Assembly: GCF_030815585.1 (NCBI RefSeq)
Contig: NZ_JAUSWY010000001.1
Coordinates: 4,650,001-4,714,000, forward strand
Length of the DNA stretch: 64,000 bases
Direction of reading: 5' to 3'
Source: Arthrobacter pascens
GTDB taxonomy: Bacteria; Actinomycetota; Actinomycetes; Actinomycetales; Micrococcaceae
Shown here: piece after piece, positions 15,683-25,214 of the stretch
Layout: each line of letters begins with the position of its first letter
Position numbering within the stretch: the stretch's first letter is position 1
The notes under the pieces: model-generated
Databases searched by the model: none
The model's input: the letters and a program-made list of their open reading frames with translations, nothing else
Told to the model about the DNA's origin: nothing
Program-made: the position numbers and the translations under genes

Positions 15683-16999
15683 TTAGACGCGGCCCAGGCG
15701 GTCGATGTCCTCCAGGAAGTCCTGGTGGACATCTTCACTGACGGTGGTCCGCGTGTCACCGATCGCGTCAAGGTAGTCCTGAGTGGAGGGCCCTTTCCGC
15801 ACCGCCTCGCGGACTGAAACACTGCCCCCGGAGGCCGCCCCACCGTCGTCGTACACTGCCTTTTCCAGCGCACGCTGGGACGCGCTGCGGGCCGCGTACT
15901 CGATGTCAGCAGGGGAGAATCCCTCGGTCCGGTCTACCAGGAGTTCCACATCCACGTCGTCCACAACGGCGGCGGGGATAAAGCGCTGCCACATTGCTTC
16001 GCGGGCCTGGCGGTCGGGCAGGCCGATGGGGATGACGTAGTCGAACCGGCCATGGCGAAGGAAGGCGGTATCCAGGGATTTGATGAAGTTGGTGGCGCAG
16101 ACCAGCAGGCGGCCAGGCTGTTCGCGGAAGGCCGGGATGATCTTCAGGAGCTCGTTGGTGACGCCCTGCAGCGGCGACGGTGGCTCACCGGAGCGCTGCG
16201 AGGCGATTTCTTCCACCTCGTCGATGAACACCACACAGTGCTCGAGCTCAGCGATTTCCAGGAACGTCTCGCGCAGCGCGCCGGCCAGCCCCTTCGGATC
16301 GGACGCGAGCCGCGACGGGAACACCTCCACAAAGGGCCACTCCAGCCGGGAGGCGATCGCCTTCGCGAAGGTGGTTTTGCCGGTGCCGGGAGGGCCAAAA
16401 AGCACAACGGCGCGCGGCGGAACCACGCCGTACTCATCGGCGAGGTCGGCCTCCGCGAGGGGAAGGACCAGGCGGCGCTCCAGGAGTTCCTTTTCCTTCC
16501 GCATGCCGGCCACGTTTTCCCACAGGTCACGGGCCAGGATCCGTCCGCCCAGCTGGCCCAGCGCGCCGAGCTCTTGGCGCTGGACGGGGATGGTCCGCTC
16601 GAAATAACGCAGGTTCTTCTTGAGTGCGAACCCGCGGCTGAGGAATGCCTCCACCCGGGTTTCCGCCTCGGGCATCAGGGCGGAGAGCTTGTTGAGCCCG
16701 TGCGGGGCCATGCGGTTTTCGACGGCGGCCAGCAGCGACGTGCCGATGCCGCGGCCCCGGTAGTCCGGGAGGGTGGCCAGGAAGACGATCCAGCCCTGGT
16801 CATGCGCGGCACGTCCGACGGCGGCACCCACCACCTGGTCGCCCTGCACCGCCACCACGGCATGGTCCTTTTCGCACGACGCCAGCACCTCGGAGAGGGC
16901 ATAGACGGGTTCGACGTTGGTGGCCTTGAGCGTCTCCCACAGGTGCAGGATCCCGTCCAGGTCCGCTGAGTGGAAGTCTCTGATCCGCCAGTTGGTCAT
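15683..16999 (-). CDS. GNAT acetyltransferase fused to AAA+ ATPase
   Basis: 438 residues from ATG 16999, chosen because a GGGAGA box precedes it; the frame is open to 17059. Residues 1-150 are a GNAT domain (MTNWRIRDFHSADLDGIL; acetyl-CoA loop DYRGRGIGTSLLAAVENRM; and EAFLSRGFALKKNLRYFERT). Residues about 190-438 are an AAA+ module: Walker A GPPGTGKTTFAKAI (about 199-212), Walker B VVFIDEVEEIA (about 256-266), sensor-like CATNFIKSLDTAFLRHGRFD with an arginine finger context, and a C-terminal lid. The fusion suggests an ATP-driven remodeller whose substrate is acetylated. The partner is unknown and the gene is monocistronic. Confidence 0.85.
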   Translation of the reverse strand: MTNWRIRDFHSADLDGILHLWETLKATNVEPVYALSEVLASCEKDHAVVAVQGDQVVGAAVGRAAHDQGWIVFLATLPDYRGRGIGTSLLAAVENRMAPHGLNKLSALMPEAETRVEAFLSRGFALKKNLRYFERTIPVQRQELGALGQLGGRILARDLWENVAGMRKEKELLERRLVLPLAEADLADEYGVVPPRAVVLFGPPGTGKTTFAKAIASRLEWPFVEVFPSRLASDPKGLAGALRETFLEIAELEHCVVFIDEVEEIASQRSGEPPSPLQGVTNELLKIIPAFREQPGRLLVCATNFIKSLDTAFLRHGRFDYVIPIGLPDRQAREAMWQRFIPAAVVDDVDVELLVDRTEGFSPADIEYAARSASQRALEKAVYDDGGAASGGSVSVREAVRKGPSTQDYLDAIGDTRTTVSEDVHQDFLEDIDRLGRV

Positions 17000-17111
17000 G
17001 CCGTGTCTCCCGGTGAGGTTCGTCGTTGAACTGCGCAGTTGAATCGCTCTGCTGAGCATAGGCCAACAGGGGTCGCGGGGAGGTAGCGGCCAGTTTGGTT
17101 ACGCTGGGAAG

Positions 17112-17864
17112 CTACCCTGGTGGCCGCAGCCGCAGGCCTTGCATCCCGCCGTCCACCGCCAGGGCGGTGCCGGACGTGGACCCTGAGCGAGGGCTCGCCA
17201 GGTAGGCCACGGCCTCCGCCACTTCCTCGGCTGCAACGAGCCTGCCGTGAGGCTGGCGGGCGTTGAGCGCGGCACGCTCGGCTTCGGGGTCCGCTGATGA
17301 GCTAAGCAGCCGGGCCACCCAGGGGGTATCCACAGTTCCTGGATTGACGCAATTTATGCGGATGCCCTCACGGATGTGGTCTGCGGCCATGGCCAGCGTC
17401 AGGGATAGGATGGCGCCCTTCGACGCCGAGTACAGCGCCCGCTGCTGGAGCCCCGCCGTCGCCGCGATGGAGCATGTGTTGACGATGGCCGCGGACGGCG
17501 ACTGACGCAGATGCGGCAGGGCTGCGCGCGTCACCCTGGCCACCCCGACGACGTTGATGTCCAGCACGCGGGCCCATTCGTCGTCGTCATTCGCGGCGAC
17601 GTCGCCTATCGCTCCGATACCGGCGTTGTTCACCACGATGTCCAGCCGGCTGAAGCGGGCCGTGACGCTTTCGACGGCGGACCGCACGGAAGCATCGTCC
17701 GCCACATTGCATTCGACACCAAAATGCGAAGTCCCTGACGCGTTCAGGTCCAGGACCGCGACCCGGGCGCCGCCAGCCCGGAGCCGGTCTGCAACTGCTG
17801 CGCCAATGCCTGAGGCCCCGCCGGTGACGATCGCCACCAGGCCGTCAAATTCTGAACTGTTCAC
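17112..17864 (-). CDS. SDR oxidoreductase, probable 2-keto-3-deoxy-L-fuconate dehydrogenase
   Basis: 250 residues. Classical short-chain dehydrogenase: cofactor loop TGGASGIGAAVADRL near the N-terminus, NNAGIGAIGD, catalytic YSASKGAILSLTLAMA near residue 145-155, and the C-terminal SGTALAVDGGMQ. An acidic VLDLN after the second strand favours NAD. Its start overlaps the stop of the FAH-family gene by four bases (17861-17864), so the two are translationally coupled. In the hydrolytic L-fucose pathway an SDR oxidises 2-keto-3-deoxy-L-fuconate to 2,4-diketo-3-deoxy-L-fuconate, just before a FAH-fold hydrolase. The pairing here fits that step exactly; the assignment is by context. Confidence 0.82.
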   Translation of the reverse strand: MNSSEFDGLVAIVTGGASGIGAAVADRLRAGGARVAVLDLNASGTSHFGVECNVADDASVRSAVESVTARFSRLDIVVNNAGIGAIGDVAANDDDEWARVLDINVVGVARVTRAALPHLRQSPSAAIVNTCSIAATAGLQQRALYSASKGAILSLTLAMAADHIREGIRINCVNPGTVDTPWVARLLSSSADPEAERAALNARQPHGRLVAAEEVAEAVAYLASPRSGSTSGTALAVDGGMQGLRLRPPG

Positions 17865-18739
17865 TCTGCTGCTCCTTGCCGGTAAAACTCCTGGCGCTGG
17901 CGGCCCAGGCCTTCAATATCGAGCTCCACCACGTCGCCGGGCTGGAGATACGGGAAGCGGCCGGACAGGGCCACACCCTCGGGGGTGCCCGTCAGGATCA
18001 CGTCGCCCGGTTCGAGGAGCATGTATTGGCTGACGTGGTGGACCAGTGTGGCAACGTCAAAGATGAGATCCGCCGTCGAGGAATCCTGCCGGCCTTCGCC
18101 GTTGACCAGGGACCTCAGCCGCAGCCGGCCGGCGTCAACCTCATCGGCGGGAACAAGCCATGGGCCCAGCGGCGTGGAGGCGGGCAGGGATTTGCCCTTG
18201 GTCCATTGGCCGGCGGCGCCCGGCAGTTGGTATTCGCGCTCGGAAAGATCGTTGGCGACCACGTACCCGGCGACGTAGTCCATGGCTATGGAAGCGTCGG
18301 ACAGATATGTGGCTTCCTTCCCGATCACCACACCCAGCTCAACTTCCCAGTCGTACTTTTCCGACGACGGCGGGATGGGAGCGGCGTCGAACGGGCCACT
18401 GACCGTGTTGGAGGGTTTGAGGAAAACCACGGGGATTTCCGGCGGGGCGGAGCCCGATTCGGCGGCGTGCGCGGCGTAGTTCATGCCGATGCAGACAACG
18501 GAGCCGGGGCGCGCAATGGGGGCCCCGACGCGGAGGCCCGCGGCTGAAAGCTCGGGCAGTTCCCCGGCGCGGAGCGCCTGCCGGGTGCGTCCGATGCCGT
18601 CATTGGCGAAGAAGGAGCCGTCGATGTCGCGGGTCAGTGGCGCAAGGCTGAAGTATTTTTCGCCCCCGTTTGCGTCAACGGTAACCACCGCCGGTTCTTC
18701 CTGTCCGCGTTCGCCCAACCGGGCCAGCTTGATACTCAT
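17861..18739 (-). CDS. FAH-family hydrolase, probable 2,4-diketo-3-deoxy-L-fuconate hydrolase
   Basis: 292 residues from ATG 18739 (AAGGGAGACC ribosome site); the frame opens further upstream to 18778 but lacks a good start signal. Fumarylacetoacetate-hydrolase fold: CIGMNYAAHAAESG, VVFLKPSNTVSGPFD, the metal-ligand segment KYDWEVELGVVIGKEATYLS, then DYVAGYVVANDLSEREYQ and the C-terminal DVILTGTPEGVALSG. Members in fucose clusters cleave the diketo acid to pyruvate and L-lactate. It is the first gene of a minus-strand pair with the SDR and is divergent from the fuconate dehydratase operon, sharing the operator-bearing promoter region. Confidence 0.85.
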   Translation of the reverse strand: MSIKLARLGERGQEEPAVVTVDANGGEKYFSLAPLTRDIDGSFFANDGIGRTRQALRAGELPELSAAGLRVGAPIARPGSVVCIGMNYAAHAAESGSAPPEIPVVFLKPSNTVSGPFDAAPIPPSSEKYDWEVELGVVIGKEATYLSDASIAMDYVAGYVVANDLSEREYQLPGAAGQWTKGKSLPASTPLGPWLVPADEVDAGRLRLRSLVNGEGRQDSSTADLIFDVATLVHHVSQYMLLEPGDVILTGTPEGVALSGRFPYLQPGDVVELDIEGLGRQRQEFYRQGAAE

Positions 18740-18772
18740 GGTCTCCCTTGATCTGTGAGGCAAAAGTGCCGA

Positions 18773-18787
18773 TAACATCCGAGCTTT
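18773..18787. promoter_or_regulatory. Weak copy of the FadR-type operator
   Basis: TAACATCCGAGCTTT matches AAACATCCGATGTTT at 12 of 15 positions. It lies 34-48 bases upstream of the FAH-family start, well placed to control the minus-strand pair. The 9-base repeat GCAAAAGTG occurs on both sides of it, at 18760-18768 and 18813-18821, and may be a second signal. Confidence 0.5.
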
Positions 18788-18826
18788 TGCTGCACGGTTT
18801 CCCTAATACTACGCAAAAGTGACCCA

Positions 18827-18856
18827 TTGACAAGCGAAACATCGGATGTTTAGGTT
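18827..18856 (+). promoter_or_regulatory. Promoter of the fuconate operon
   Basis: TTGACA (18827-18832) and TAGGTT (18851-18856) are separated by 18 bases. The -35 matches the consensus fully and the -10 is weak. The spacer contains the operator at 18837-18851, so repressor binding would block RNA polymerase directly. The predicted start is about 75-80 bases before the ATG at 18942. Confidence 0.6.
18837..18851. promoter_or_regulatory. FadR-type GntR operator, best copy
   Basis: AAACATCGGATGTTT is a 7-1-7 palindrome. A second strong copy (14 of 15 on the other strand) stands before the GntR gene at 26983-26997. Together they imply that the GntR protein at 26293 regulates this promoter and itself. 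The link is from motif recurrence, not experiment. Confidence 0.72.
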
Positions 18857-18941
18857 AATCCAGATCATCCGCCGGCTGCTTGACAATGCGCCCGGCCGGC
18901 CACGAAGCGCCACCCAGGGCGGCTGCACATTCAGGAGCATT

Positions 18942-20306
18942 ATGAGCGTCATCACCGCGGTACAGACCTTTGACATCCGCTTCCCTACCTCCCGGGAACT
19001 GGACGGCTCGGACGCGATGAACCCGGACCCCGATTACTCGGCCGCCTACCTCATCATCAGCACAGATGCCGGAGACGGCTTGGAAGGCCACGGCTTTGTC
19101 TTCACCATCGGGCGCGGGAATGAGGTGGAAGCTGCCGCGATCGATGCCCTGCGCCCCCACATCCTGGGCCGGAGTGTCGAAGAACTGCTGGATGACATGG
19201 GCGCAAGCTGGAAACTGCTGGTCCACGACTCCCAGTTGCGGTGGCTTGGTCCGGAAAAGGGCGTGATGCACATGGCGATCGGCGCTGTGGTGAATGCCCT
19301 GTGGGACCTGAAAGCCAAGCGCGCCGGCCTTCCGCTGTGGGAGCTGCTGGCCGGGTTGAGCCCTGCGGAGATCGTTGCCCTGGTGGACTTCCGCTACCTC
19401 AGCGATGCCCTGACTCCTGAGGAGGCGCTGGAAATCCTCCAACGCGCCGAGCCGGGGCGGGCTGAACGACACGCGCGGCTCCTCGTTGAGGGCTACGCCG
19501 GCTACACCACCACGCCCGGCTGGCTCGGGTACAGCGACCAGAAGCTCGCCCGCCTGGCCAAGGAAGCCGTGGCCGATGGATTTACCCAGATCAAGCTCAA
19601 GGTGGGAGCCTCGCTGCAGGATGACATCCGGCGTGTCCGTGCCGCCCGCCAGGCTGTGGGCCCGGACATCAAGATCGCCGTTGACGCCAACCAGCGGTGG
19701 GATGTGCAGGAAGCCATTGAATGGATGGCGCATCTGGCACCCTACGACATCGCCTGGATCGAGGAACCCACCAGCCCGGACGACATTCTGGGCCACGCCG
19801 CCATTGCCCGGGGCGTGGCACCCATTCCGGTGGCCAGCGGGGAGCACGTGCAGAACCGGGTCATGTTCAAGCAACTGCTGCAGGCACAATCCATCGAAGT
19901 GCTCCAGCTGGATGCCGCGCGCGTGGCGGGTGTGAACGAGAACATCGCCATCCTGCTGCTCGCGGCCAAGTTCGGGGTCCGTGTGTGCCCGCACGCCGGC
20001 GGCGTCGGCCTCTGCGAAGCAGTCCAACATCTATCAATGTTCGATTTCATCGCCGTCTCGGGAGAGAAGGACGACCGTATGATTGAATTTGTGGATCATC
20101 TCCACGAGCATTTCGTCACCCCCGTGGATGTACACGGAGGATGCTACTGGCCGCCGTCAGCCCCTGGCGCCGGCGCCGAAATGCACCGACGCACATTGGC
20201 CAGCTACCGCTTCCCCGACGGCGTCACCTGGAGCGCGGACTCGCCCGGCTCCGCCACGGACTTGGTCCGGGAGCAGGCTCTCAAAGAGGCCCCGGCCGAT
20301 GCCTGA
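18942..20306 (+). CDS. L-fuconate dehydratase (enolase superfamily)
   Basis: 454 residues from ATG 18942, chosen for its AGGAG box at 18933-18937; the frame is open upstream to 18846 through the promoter. Mandelate-racemase/enolase fold: KxK base motif [10 protein letters not shown], metal ligands in [21 protein letters not shown] and [12 protein letters not shown], and the C-terminal His in [12 protein letters not shown]. Length, YGxT-like loop and terminal segment [11 protein letters not shown] match fuconate dehydratase (human ENOSF1 family). It makes 2-keto-3-deoxy-L-fuconate. First gene of an eight-kilobase plus-strand operon; its end overlaps the mutarotase start by eight bases. Confidence 0.92.
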   Translation: MSVITAVQTFDIRFPTSRELDGSDAMNPDPDYSAAYLIISTDAGDGLEGHGFVFTIGRGNEVEAAAIDALRPHILGRSVEELLDDMGASWKLLVHDSQLRWLGPEKGVMHMAIGAVVNALWDLKAKRAGLPLWELLAGLSPAEIVALVDFRYLSDALTPEEALEILQRAEPGRAERHARLLVEGYAGYTTTPGWLGYSDQKLARLAKEAVADGFTQIKLKVGASLQDDIRRVRAARQAVGPDIKIAVDANQRWDVQEAIEWMAHLAPYDIAWIEEPTSPDDILGHAAIARGVAPIPVASGEHVQNRVMFKQLLQAQSIEVLQLDAARVAGVNENIAILLLAAKFGVRVCPHAGGVGLCEAVQHLSMFDFIAVSGEKDDRMIEFVDHLHEHFVTPVDVHGGCYWPPSAPGAGAEMHRRTLASYRFPDGVTWSADSPGSATDLVREQALKEAPADA

Positions 20307-20613
20307 GACCATAGTCCTGCACACCAAGCTGAAGCCCGGGGCCGCACAGGCCTATGCCGACGCCCACGCCGCCATCCCGGCGGAGCTGGTGACCGCCTTG
20401 AAGGACGCCGGCGTTGCCAGCTGGCGGATCTGGCGCAGCGGCCGCGAGCTGATTCATGTCGTGGAAGTGGACGACTATAAGGCAATGCGCCGGGAACTCG
20501 CCCAACATCCCGCCAACGTCGCCTGGCAGGCCCGCATGGCTGAGCTGCTGGAGATCGAGGACGATTACAGCGGCAATGATTCCGGCGTTCCGCTGGTCTG
20601 GGAGCTGCCATGA
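20299..20613 (+). CDS. L-rhamnose/L-fucose mutarotase family protein
   Basis: 104 residues from ATG 20299, inside the last codons of the dehydratase gene. Small ferredoxin-like RhaM fold: [50 protein letters not shown] and the C-terminal LVWELP. It converts the alpha and beta anomers of a 6-deoxyhexose so that the sugar dehydrogenase receives its preferred form. The context (fuconate dehydratase before, aldo/keto reductase after, 4-base ATGA overlap) makes L-fucose the likely substrate, even though the family is named for rhamnose. Confidence 0.88.
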   Translation: MPETIVLHTKLKPGAAQAYADAHAAIPAELVTALKDAGVASWRIWRSGRELIHVVEVDDYKAMRRELAQHPANVAWQARMAELLEIEDDYSGNDSGVPLVWELP

Positions 20614-21623
20614 ACGCGGACATTTCTTCAGGCGCACGCGCGCTGCAGCTCGGCAGGCTGGGTTTCGGCGGGGCAGGGATCGGCAACCTCTACCGGGCCG
20701 TGCCGGACAGCCAGGCATCGGCGGTTGTCGAGGCCGCCTGGGACGCCGGCATCAGGTACTTTGACACCGCTCCGCACTATGGTCTGGGCCTTTCCGAGCG
20801 CCGTCTGGGTTCGGTGTTAAAGGACAAGCCGAGGCAGGAGTTTGCCCTTTCCACAAAGGTCGGACGCCTCCTGGAACCCAAGCAGGGCGTGCTGATGGGC
20901 GGCACTGACCAGAAGGCTGAGCAAGCTCCGGGAGCACCACGCGACTCCGAAGGCTTCGACGTGCCCGCCGCCAGCCGCCGCGTCTGGGACTTCTCCGAGC
21001 GTGGGATCCGGCAAAGCATCGAAGAATCACTCGAACGCCTCGGCCTGGATTACGTGGACATCGCCTACCTGCACGACGCAGACGTCCACGACCTCGCCGG
21101 AGGCATCCGTGACGGACTTCCAGCCCTCGAAAAGCTGCGTGCCGAGGGGCTGGTGCGCGCCATCGGCGTCGGGCTCAACTCAGCGGAAGCGGCCCTTGAC
21201 TGCGTCGAGGCCGCGGACCTGGACCTGGTGATGCTGGCGGGCCGGTACACGCTGCTGGAGCAGCCCGAGGTCCCGCTTCTGCAGCGCTGCGTGGAGAAGG
21301 GCACGGGAGTGGTCAACGTCGGTGCCTACAATTCCGGGCTGCTGGCCAGGCACAATGTACCCGACGACGCGCACTACAACTACGGGCAGGCGCCGCACGC
21401 ACAGCTGGAACGCGCCCGGCAGCTCGCAGCCATCTGCGGCAGCTTCGCAGTGGAACTTCCGACGGCGGCGCTTCAGTTCGGCCTGCGTCACGCCGCCGTG
21501 GTCAACGTGACAGTTGGGGCAACGGCTCCCGAGCAGATCAGCGACAACGCAGCCCGGATGGCTGAAGAGGTTCCCGAGGCACTTTGGGCAGAACTTTCAC
21601 GGCTGGGGTTGATTCCGTCATGA
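20610..21623 (+). CDS. Aldo/keto reductase, probable L-fucose dehydrogenase
   Basis: 337 residues from ATG 20610, overlapping the mutarotase stop as ATGA. AKR fold with the catalytic tetrad visible: Asp and Tyr in YFDTAPHYGLGLSERRLG, Lys in ALSTKVGRLL and His in VDIAYLHDADVHDL. Members of this D-threo-aldose/L-fucose dehydrogenase group oxidise L-fucose to L-fucono-lactone with NAD(P). It sits directly before a lactonase, which would take the product. An insertion of about 30 residues after the Lys strand is typical of this subgroup. Assignment to fucose rests on context. Confidence 0.86.
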   Translation: MNADISSGARALQLGRLGFGGAGIGNLYRAVPDSQASAVVEAAWDAGIRYFDTAPHYGLGLSERRLGSVLKDKPRQEFALSTKVGRLLEPKQGVLMGGTDQKAEQAPGAPRDSEGFDVPAASRRVWDFSERGIRQSIEESLERLGLDYVDIAYLHDADVHDLAGGIRDGLPALEKLRAEGLVRAIGVGLNSAEAALDCVEAADLDLVMLAGRYTLLEQPEVPLLQRCVEKGTGVVNVGAYNSGLLARHNVPDDAHYNYGQAPHAQLERARQLAAICGSFAVELPTAALQFGLRHAAVVNVTVGATAPEQISDNAARMAEEVPEALWAELSRLGLIPS

Positions 21624-22564
21624 TCGATGCACATCTTCACTTGTGGGAACTGGCGCCTGCCTCCGGGCAGCCTGGCGGTGCGGGCGCGCCCCGGCGTCCC
21701 TACTCCTGGCTTGGTCCCCAGCATGGAGCCCTCTTCCGCAGCTACCGCGAAGCGGAGGCGCACGAAACGCTCGTGGATGCTGGAGTCACCGGAGCGGTGC
21801 TCGTTCAGGCCGACGACACCCTCGCGGATACGGAATCCATGCTCGCCGCCGCTGACCGCAACGACTGGGTGCTTGCCGTCGTCGGCTGGATACCGTTGGA
21901 ACAGCCCGAGCTGGCAGAGGCGGAGCTGGAGCGGCTGGGCCAGAACCCGAAGTTCCGCGGCGTCCGGCACCTGGTCCACGACGATCCACGGGACAACTTC
22001 CTCGAGCTTCCGGAGGTTCGCGAATCGCTGAAGCGGCTGGCGTCCAAAGGCCTGCCCCTGGACATTCCGGATGCCTACCCCCGCCACCTGCAGCGCGCCG
22101 TCGCCCTTGCCCGTGACCTTCCCGAACTCACCGTGATCCTCGATCACCTGGGCAAACCGCCGCTCACGGACAGTATCCCGGCCGGCGGCAAAGGGGCGGA
22201 CCCCGAGTTGGAGCGCTGGCGCCGGGAATTCCGCGCGCTGGCGGAGTTGCCCAACACCGTTGCGAAGGTATCGGGACTGCATCTGCCCGGACTCGAATAC
22301 ACGGCGGAGGCACTGCGTCCTCTGTGGGAAGAGGCGCTGACGGCTTTTGGGCCTGAACGGCTCATGATCGGCATGGATTGGCCGGTCAGCACGCTGGGTG
22401 CACCCTACCGCCGCACCCTGGAAGTGCTGCTGGAACTGGCCGCAGACCTGGACCCGGCGGACAGACACGCGTTACTTGAGGGCACTGCAATCCGCACTTA
22501 CGGACTGCGGACGCCGCCGGCATCCGGACCAACACTCAACCAGCAAGACGAGGTGAAAGCATGA
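21620..22564 (+). CDS. Amidohydrolase-family L-fuconolactonase
   Basis: 314 residues from ATG 21620, overlapping the previous stop as ATGA; the frame is open 12 codons further up but inside the neighbour. Amidohydrolase_2 barrel with the N-terminal metal motif MIDAHLHLWE, the strand FRGVRHLVHDDPRDNFL, the His in LTVILDHLGKPP and the C-terminal Asp in RLMIGMDWPVS. It would open L-fuconolactone to L-fuconate, the substrate of the dehydratase at 18942. Its end overlaps the ABC ATPase start. Confidence 0.88.
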   Translation: MIDAHLHLWELAPASGQPGGAGAPRRPYSWLGPQHGALFRSYREAEAHETLVDAGVTGAVLVQADDTLADTESMLAAADRNDWVLAVVGWIPLEQPELAEAELERLGQNPKFRGVRHLVHDDPRDNFLELPEVRESLKRLASKGLPLDIPDAYPRHLQRAVALARDLPELTVILDHLGKPPLTDSIPAGGKGADPELERWRREFRALAELPNTVAKVSGLHLPGLEYTAEALRPLWEEALTAFGPERLMIGMDWPVSTLGAPYRRTLEVLLELAADLDPADRHALLEGTAIRTYGLRTPPASGPTLNQQDEVKA

Positions 22565-24093
22565 CCGCGGATCAAACAACGCTGTTGTCCGTGCGCGGCG
22601 TGGGGAAGACCTTCCCTGGGGTCAGAGCACTGCATAACATGCAGCTGGACCTTCGGCACGGTGAGGTGCTCGCCCTGGTGGGCGAAAACGGTGCGGGCAA
22701 ATCAACGCTGATGAAGCTGCTCTCGGGCATCTACGTCCCCGACGAGGGAACGTTCGAGCTCAACGGGGTGGCCTTTACGCCGGCCGGACCGAAGCACGCC
22801 CAGGAACTGGGCATCAGCATCATCCATCAGGAGTTCAACCTGATGCCGGACCTGACCGTGGCGCAGAATATCTACATCGGCCGCGAACCGCGCCGCTATG
22901 GCATGCTGAGCGAGCGAGCCCTCAACCGGAAAACCCAGGACCTGTTTGACCGGATGAGCCTGAAGCTGGACCCGCGGGAGCGCTGCGGTGAACTGACCGT
23001 GGCCAAACAGCAGATGGTGGAGATCGCCAAAGCCCTGAGCCACGATTCCAAAGTGATCATCATGGACGAGCCCACCGCCGCCCTGAACGACGCCGAAGTG
23101 GCCACCCTCCATGAACTGATCCGCGGGTTTGTGTCGCCGGAGACAGGCGTGATCTATATCTCGCACCGCATGGACGAGCTCAAGCAGATATCCCAGCGCA
23201 TCACAGTCATCCGCGACGGCGAATACGTGGACACCGTGGACACCGGGGAAACCACCATGCGGGAGGTCATCTCGCTTATGGTGGGCCGTTCGATTTCCGG
23301 CGAACAGCGGCCGGCGGCGGACGAAGCGGACAATACAGACGACGTCGTGCTCTCCGTTGCGGGACTCACCACCCCTTCACTGCTCAAGGGTGTCAGCTTC
23401 GCGCTGCGCCGTGGCGAGATCCTGGGCTTTGCTGGGCTCATGGGAGCCGGGCGTACCGAAGTGGCCCGGGCACTCGTGGGCGCGGACAAGGCCAGTTTTG
23501 AACGGCTGCAGGTGAAGGGGGATGACGTGCGGATCCCGAACCCTGCGGCCGCCGCCAAGCTTGGCATCGGCTACCTCTCGGAGGACCGCAAGCATCTTGG
23601 TCTCATGCTGGAACGCGACGTGAAGGAGAACATCATGCTGTCCTCACTCGCCGAAAACTCGGCGGCGGGGTTCATCCGTGATGCCTCGCTCCGCCGGACG
23701 GCCGACGAATACGCGCGGAAACTCCGGATCAAAACGCCGTCCATCAGGCAGCTGGCCCGGAATCTCTCCGGCGGCAATCAACAGAAGGTCGTCATTGCGA
23801 AATGGCTGGTCAAGGACTGCGACATCCTGATCTTTGATGAGCCCACCAGGGGCATCGACGTCGGAGCCAAGGACGAGATCTACAAGCTCCTCAACGAACT
23901 CGCAGCTGCTGGCAAGGCGATCATCATGATTTCATCCGAACTGCCCGAAGTCCTTCGCCTGTCCCACCGGATCGCCGTTATGTGCGAAGGGCGAATCACC
24001 GGTTTCCTCAGCAACGCCGAAGCCACCCAGGAAAACATCATGGAACTTGCCACCCGGCGCGTCTCCATCACCACAGGAGCACCAACCTTATGA
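22561..24093 (+). CDS. Sugar ABC transporter ATP-binding protein (RbsA/XylG type, two ABC domains)
   Basis: 510 residues. N-terminal ABC domain with Walker A ALVGENGAGKSTLMKLLSG (about residues 39-57), signature-like VAKQQMVEIAKALSHDSKVI and Walker B IIMDEPTAAL. The C-terminal half (about 265-510) has a degenerate first motif (GFAGLMGAGRTEVARAL) but an intact signature LSGGNQQKVVIAKWL and IFDEPTRGIDVGAKDE. This tandem layout defines importers for monosaccharides such as ribose or xylose. It overlaps both neighbours by four bases. In this operon the likely cargo is L-fucose or a related deoxysugar. Confidence 0.93.
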   Translation: MTADQTTLLSVRGVGKTFPGVRALHNMQLDLRHGEVLALVGENGAGKSTLMKLLSGIYVPDEGTFELNGVAFTPAGPKHAQELGISIIHQEFNLMPDLTVAQNIYIGREPRRYGMLSERALNRKTQDLFDRMSLKLDPRERCGELTVAKQQMVEIAKALSHDSKVIIMDEPTAALNDAEVATLHELIRGFVSPETGVIYISHRMDELKQISQRITVIRDGEYVDTVDTGETTMREVISLMVGRSISGEQRPAADEADNTDDVVLSVAGLTTPSLLKGVSFALRRGEILGFAGLMGAGRTEVARALVGADKASFERLQVKGDDVRIPNPAAAAKLGIGYLSEDRKHLGLMLERDVKENIMLSSLAENSAAGFIRDASLRRTADEYARKLRIKTPSIRQLARNLSGGNQQKVVIAKWLVKDCDILIFDEPTRGIDVGAKDEIYKLLNELAAAGKAIIMISSELPEVLRLSHRIAVMCEGRITGFLSNAEATQENIMELATRRVSITTGAPTL

Positions 24094-25127
24094 GCATCGT
24101 AGAAACCCCCAAGCCGAAAGAGTCCAAGGCGCTGACGGCCCCGTCCTCACCTCCGCGGGTGCAGGGTCTCTCCCTGCGGCTTCGCTCTTCCCTGCAGCAG
24201 CTCCTGGCCTTCGGCTCCCTGATTATCCTGGTGGTCTTCTTCGGCGTCATGAACTCGCGGTTCCTGCTGCCGGGCAACCTCTCGGACATCCTGCTCTCCA
24301 CGGTGGTCATCGGCCTCCTGGCGCTCGGAGCGACGTTTGTCATCATCACCGGCGGCATCGACCTGTCAGTGGGCACCGGCATGAGTCTGTGTTCGGTGAT
24401 GGTGGGTGTTGTACTGACCTACCTGGGCCTGCCGATGTGGGCCGGGGTGGTGGGCGGCATCCTGATGGGAGCGCTGATCGGGGCGGTGAACGGGTTCCTC
24501 ATTTCCTTCCTGAAAATCCCGCCCTTCATCGCCACGCTGGCCACCATGCTCGTCTGCCAGGGCATGGCGCTGGTGGTCTCCGGAACCAAGCCCATCTACT
24601 TCACCGGCACCGAGGGGTTCTCCAACCTCGCCCTGGGCAAACCCATTGCGGGGCTGGTGGTTCCCAACGCGGTCTTCATCTTCTTCGCCGTGGCCACCAT
24701 TGCCGGCGTGGTGATGAGCAAGACGCTTCTGGGCCGCTATACCTTCTCCATCGGCTCCAACGAGGAAGCGACGGCCCTCTCCGGCATCAATGTCCGCAGC
24801 TGGAAGCTCTGGATCTACACCGCGGCCGGGGCGTTCACCGGGCTGGCCGGCGTCATCATCGCCGCCCGGCTCAACTCCGCCCAGCCGGGGCAGGGCATGG
24901 GATATGAACTCCAGGCGATTGCCGCCGTCGTGATTGGTGGAACGTCCCTGGCCGGAGGCAAGGGTTCCATCGTGGGAACGGTGATCGGTGCCCTCATCAT
25001 GTCCGTCCTCACCAACGGCCTGCGCGTCATCTCGGTGCCGCAGGAATGGCAGAACGTGGCCATCGGCGTCGTCATCCTGGTAGCTGTCTACCTGGACATG
25101 CTTCGCCGGAAGGAGGCCGCCACGTAG
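24090..25127 (+). CDS. Sugar ABC transporter permease (RbsC type)
   Basis: 345 residues from ATG 24090, four bases overlapping the ATPase stop. After a cytoplasmic tail of about 40 residues come eight to ten membrane segments. The family hallmarks are ATFVIITGGIDLSVGTGMSL near residue 85 and the C-terminal GGTSLAGGKGSIVGTVIGAL. It forms the membrane pore with the RbsA-type ATPase and receives sugar from the lipoprotein encoded 88 bases downstream. Confidence 0.93.
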   Translation: MSIVETPKPKESKALTAPSSPPRVQGLSLRLRSSLQQLLAFGSLIILVVFFGVMNSRFLLPGNLSDILLSTVVIGLLALGATFVIITGGIDLSVGTGMSLCSVMVGVVLTYLGLPMWAGVVGGILMGALIGAVNGFLISFLKIPPFIATLATMLVCQGMALVVSGTKPIYFTGTEGFSNLALGKPIAGLVVPNAVFIFFAVATIAGVVMSKTLLGRYTFSIGSNEEATALSGINVRSWKLWIYTAAGAFTGLAGVIIAARLNSAQPGQGMGYELQAIAAVVIGGTSLAGGKGSIVGTVIGALIMSVLTNGLRVISVPQEWQNVAIGVVILVAVYLDMLRRKEAAT

Positions 25128-25214
25128 TTCCTCCACCGGGTCCGCGAGACGTCCCAAATGAACCATCCTCTTCCCCATCCTCTTCCACTGAGAAAAACAA
25201 CGGAGTTTTCACAC

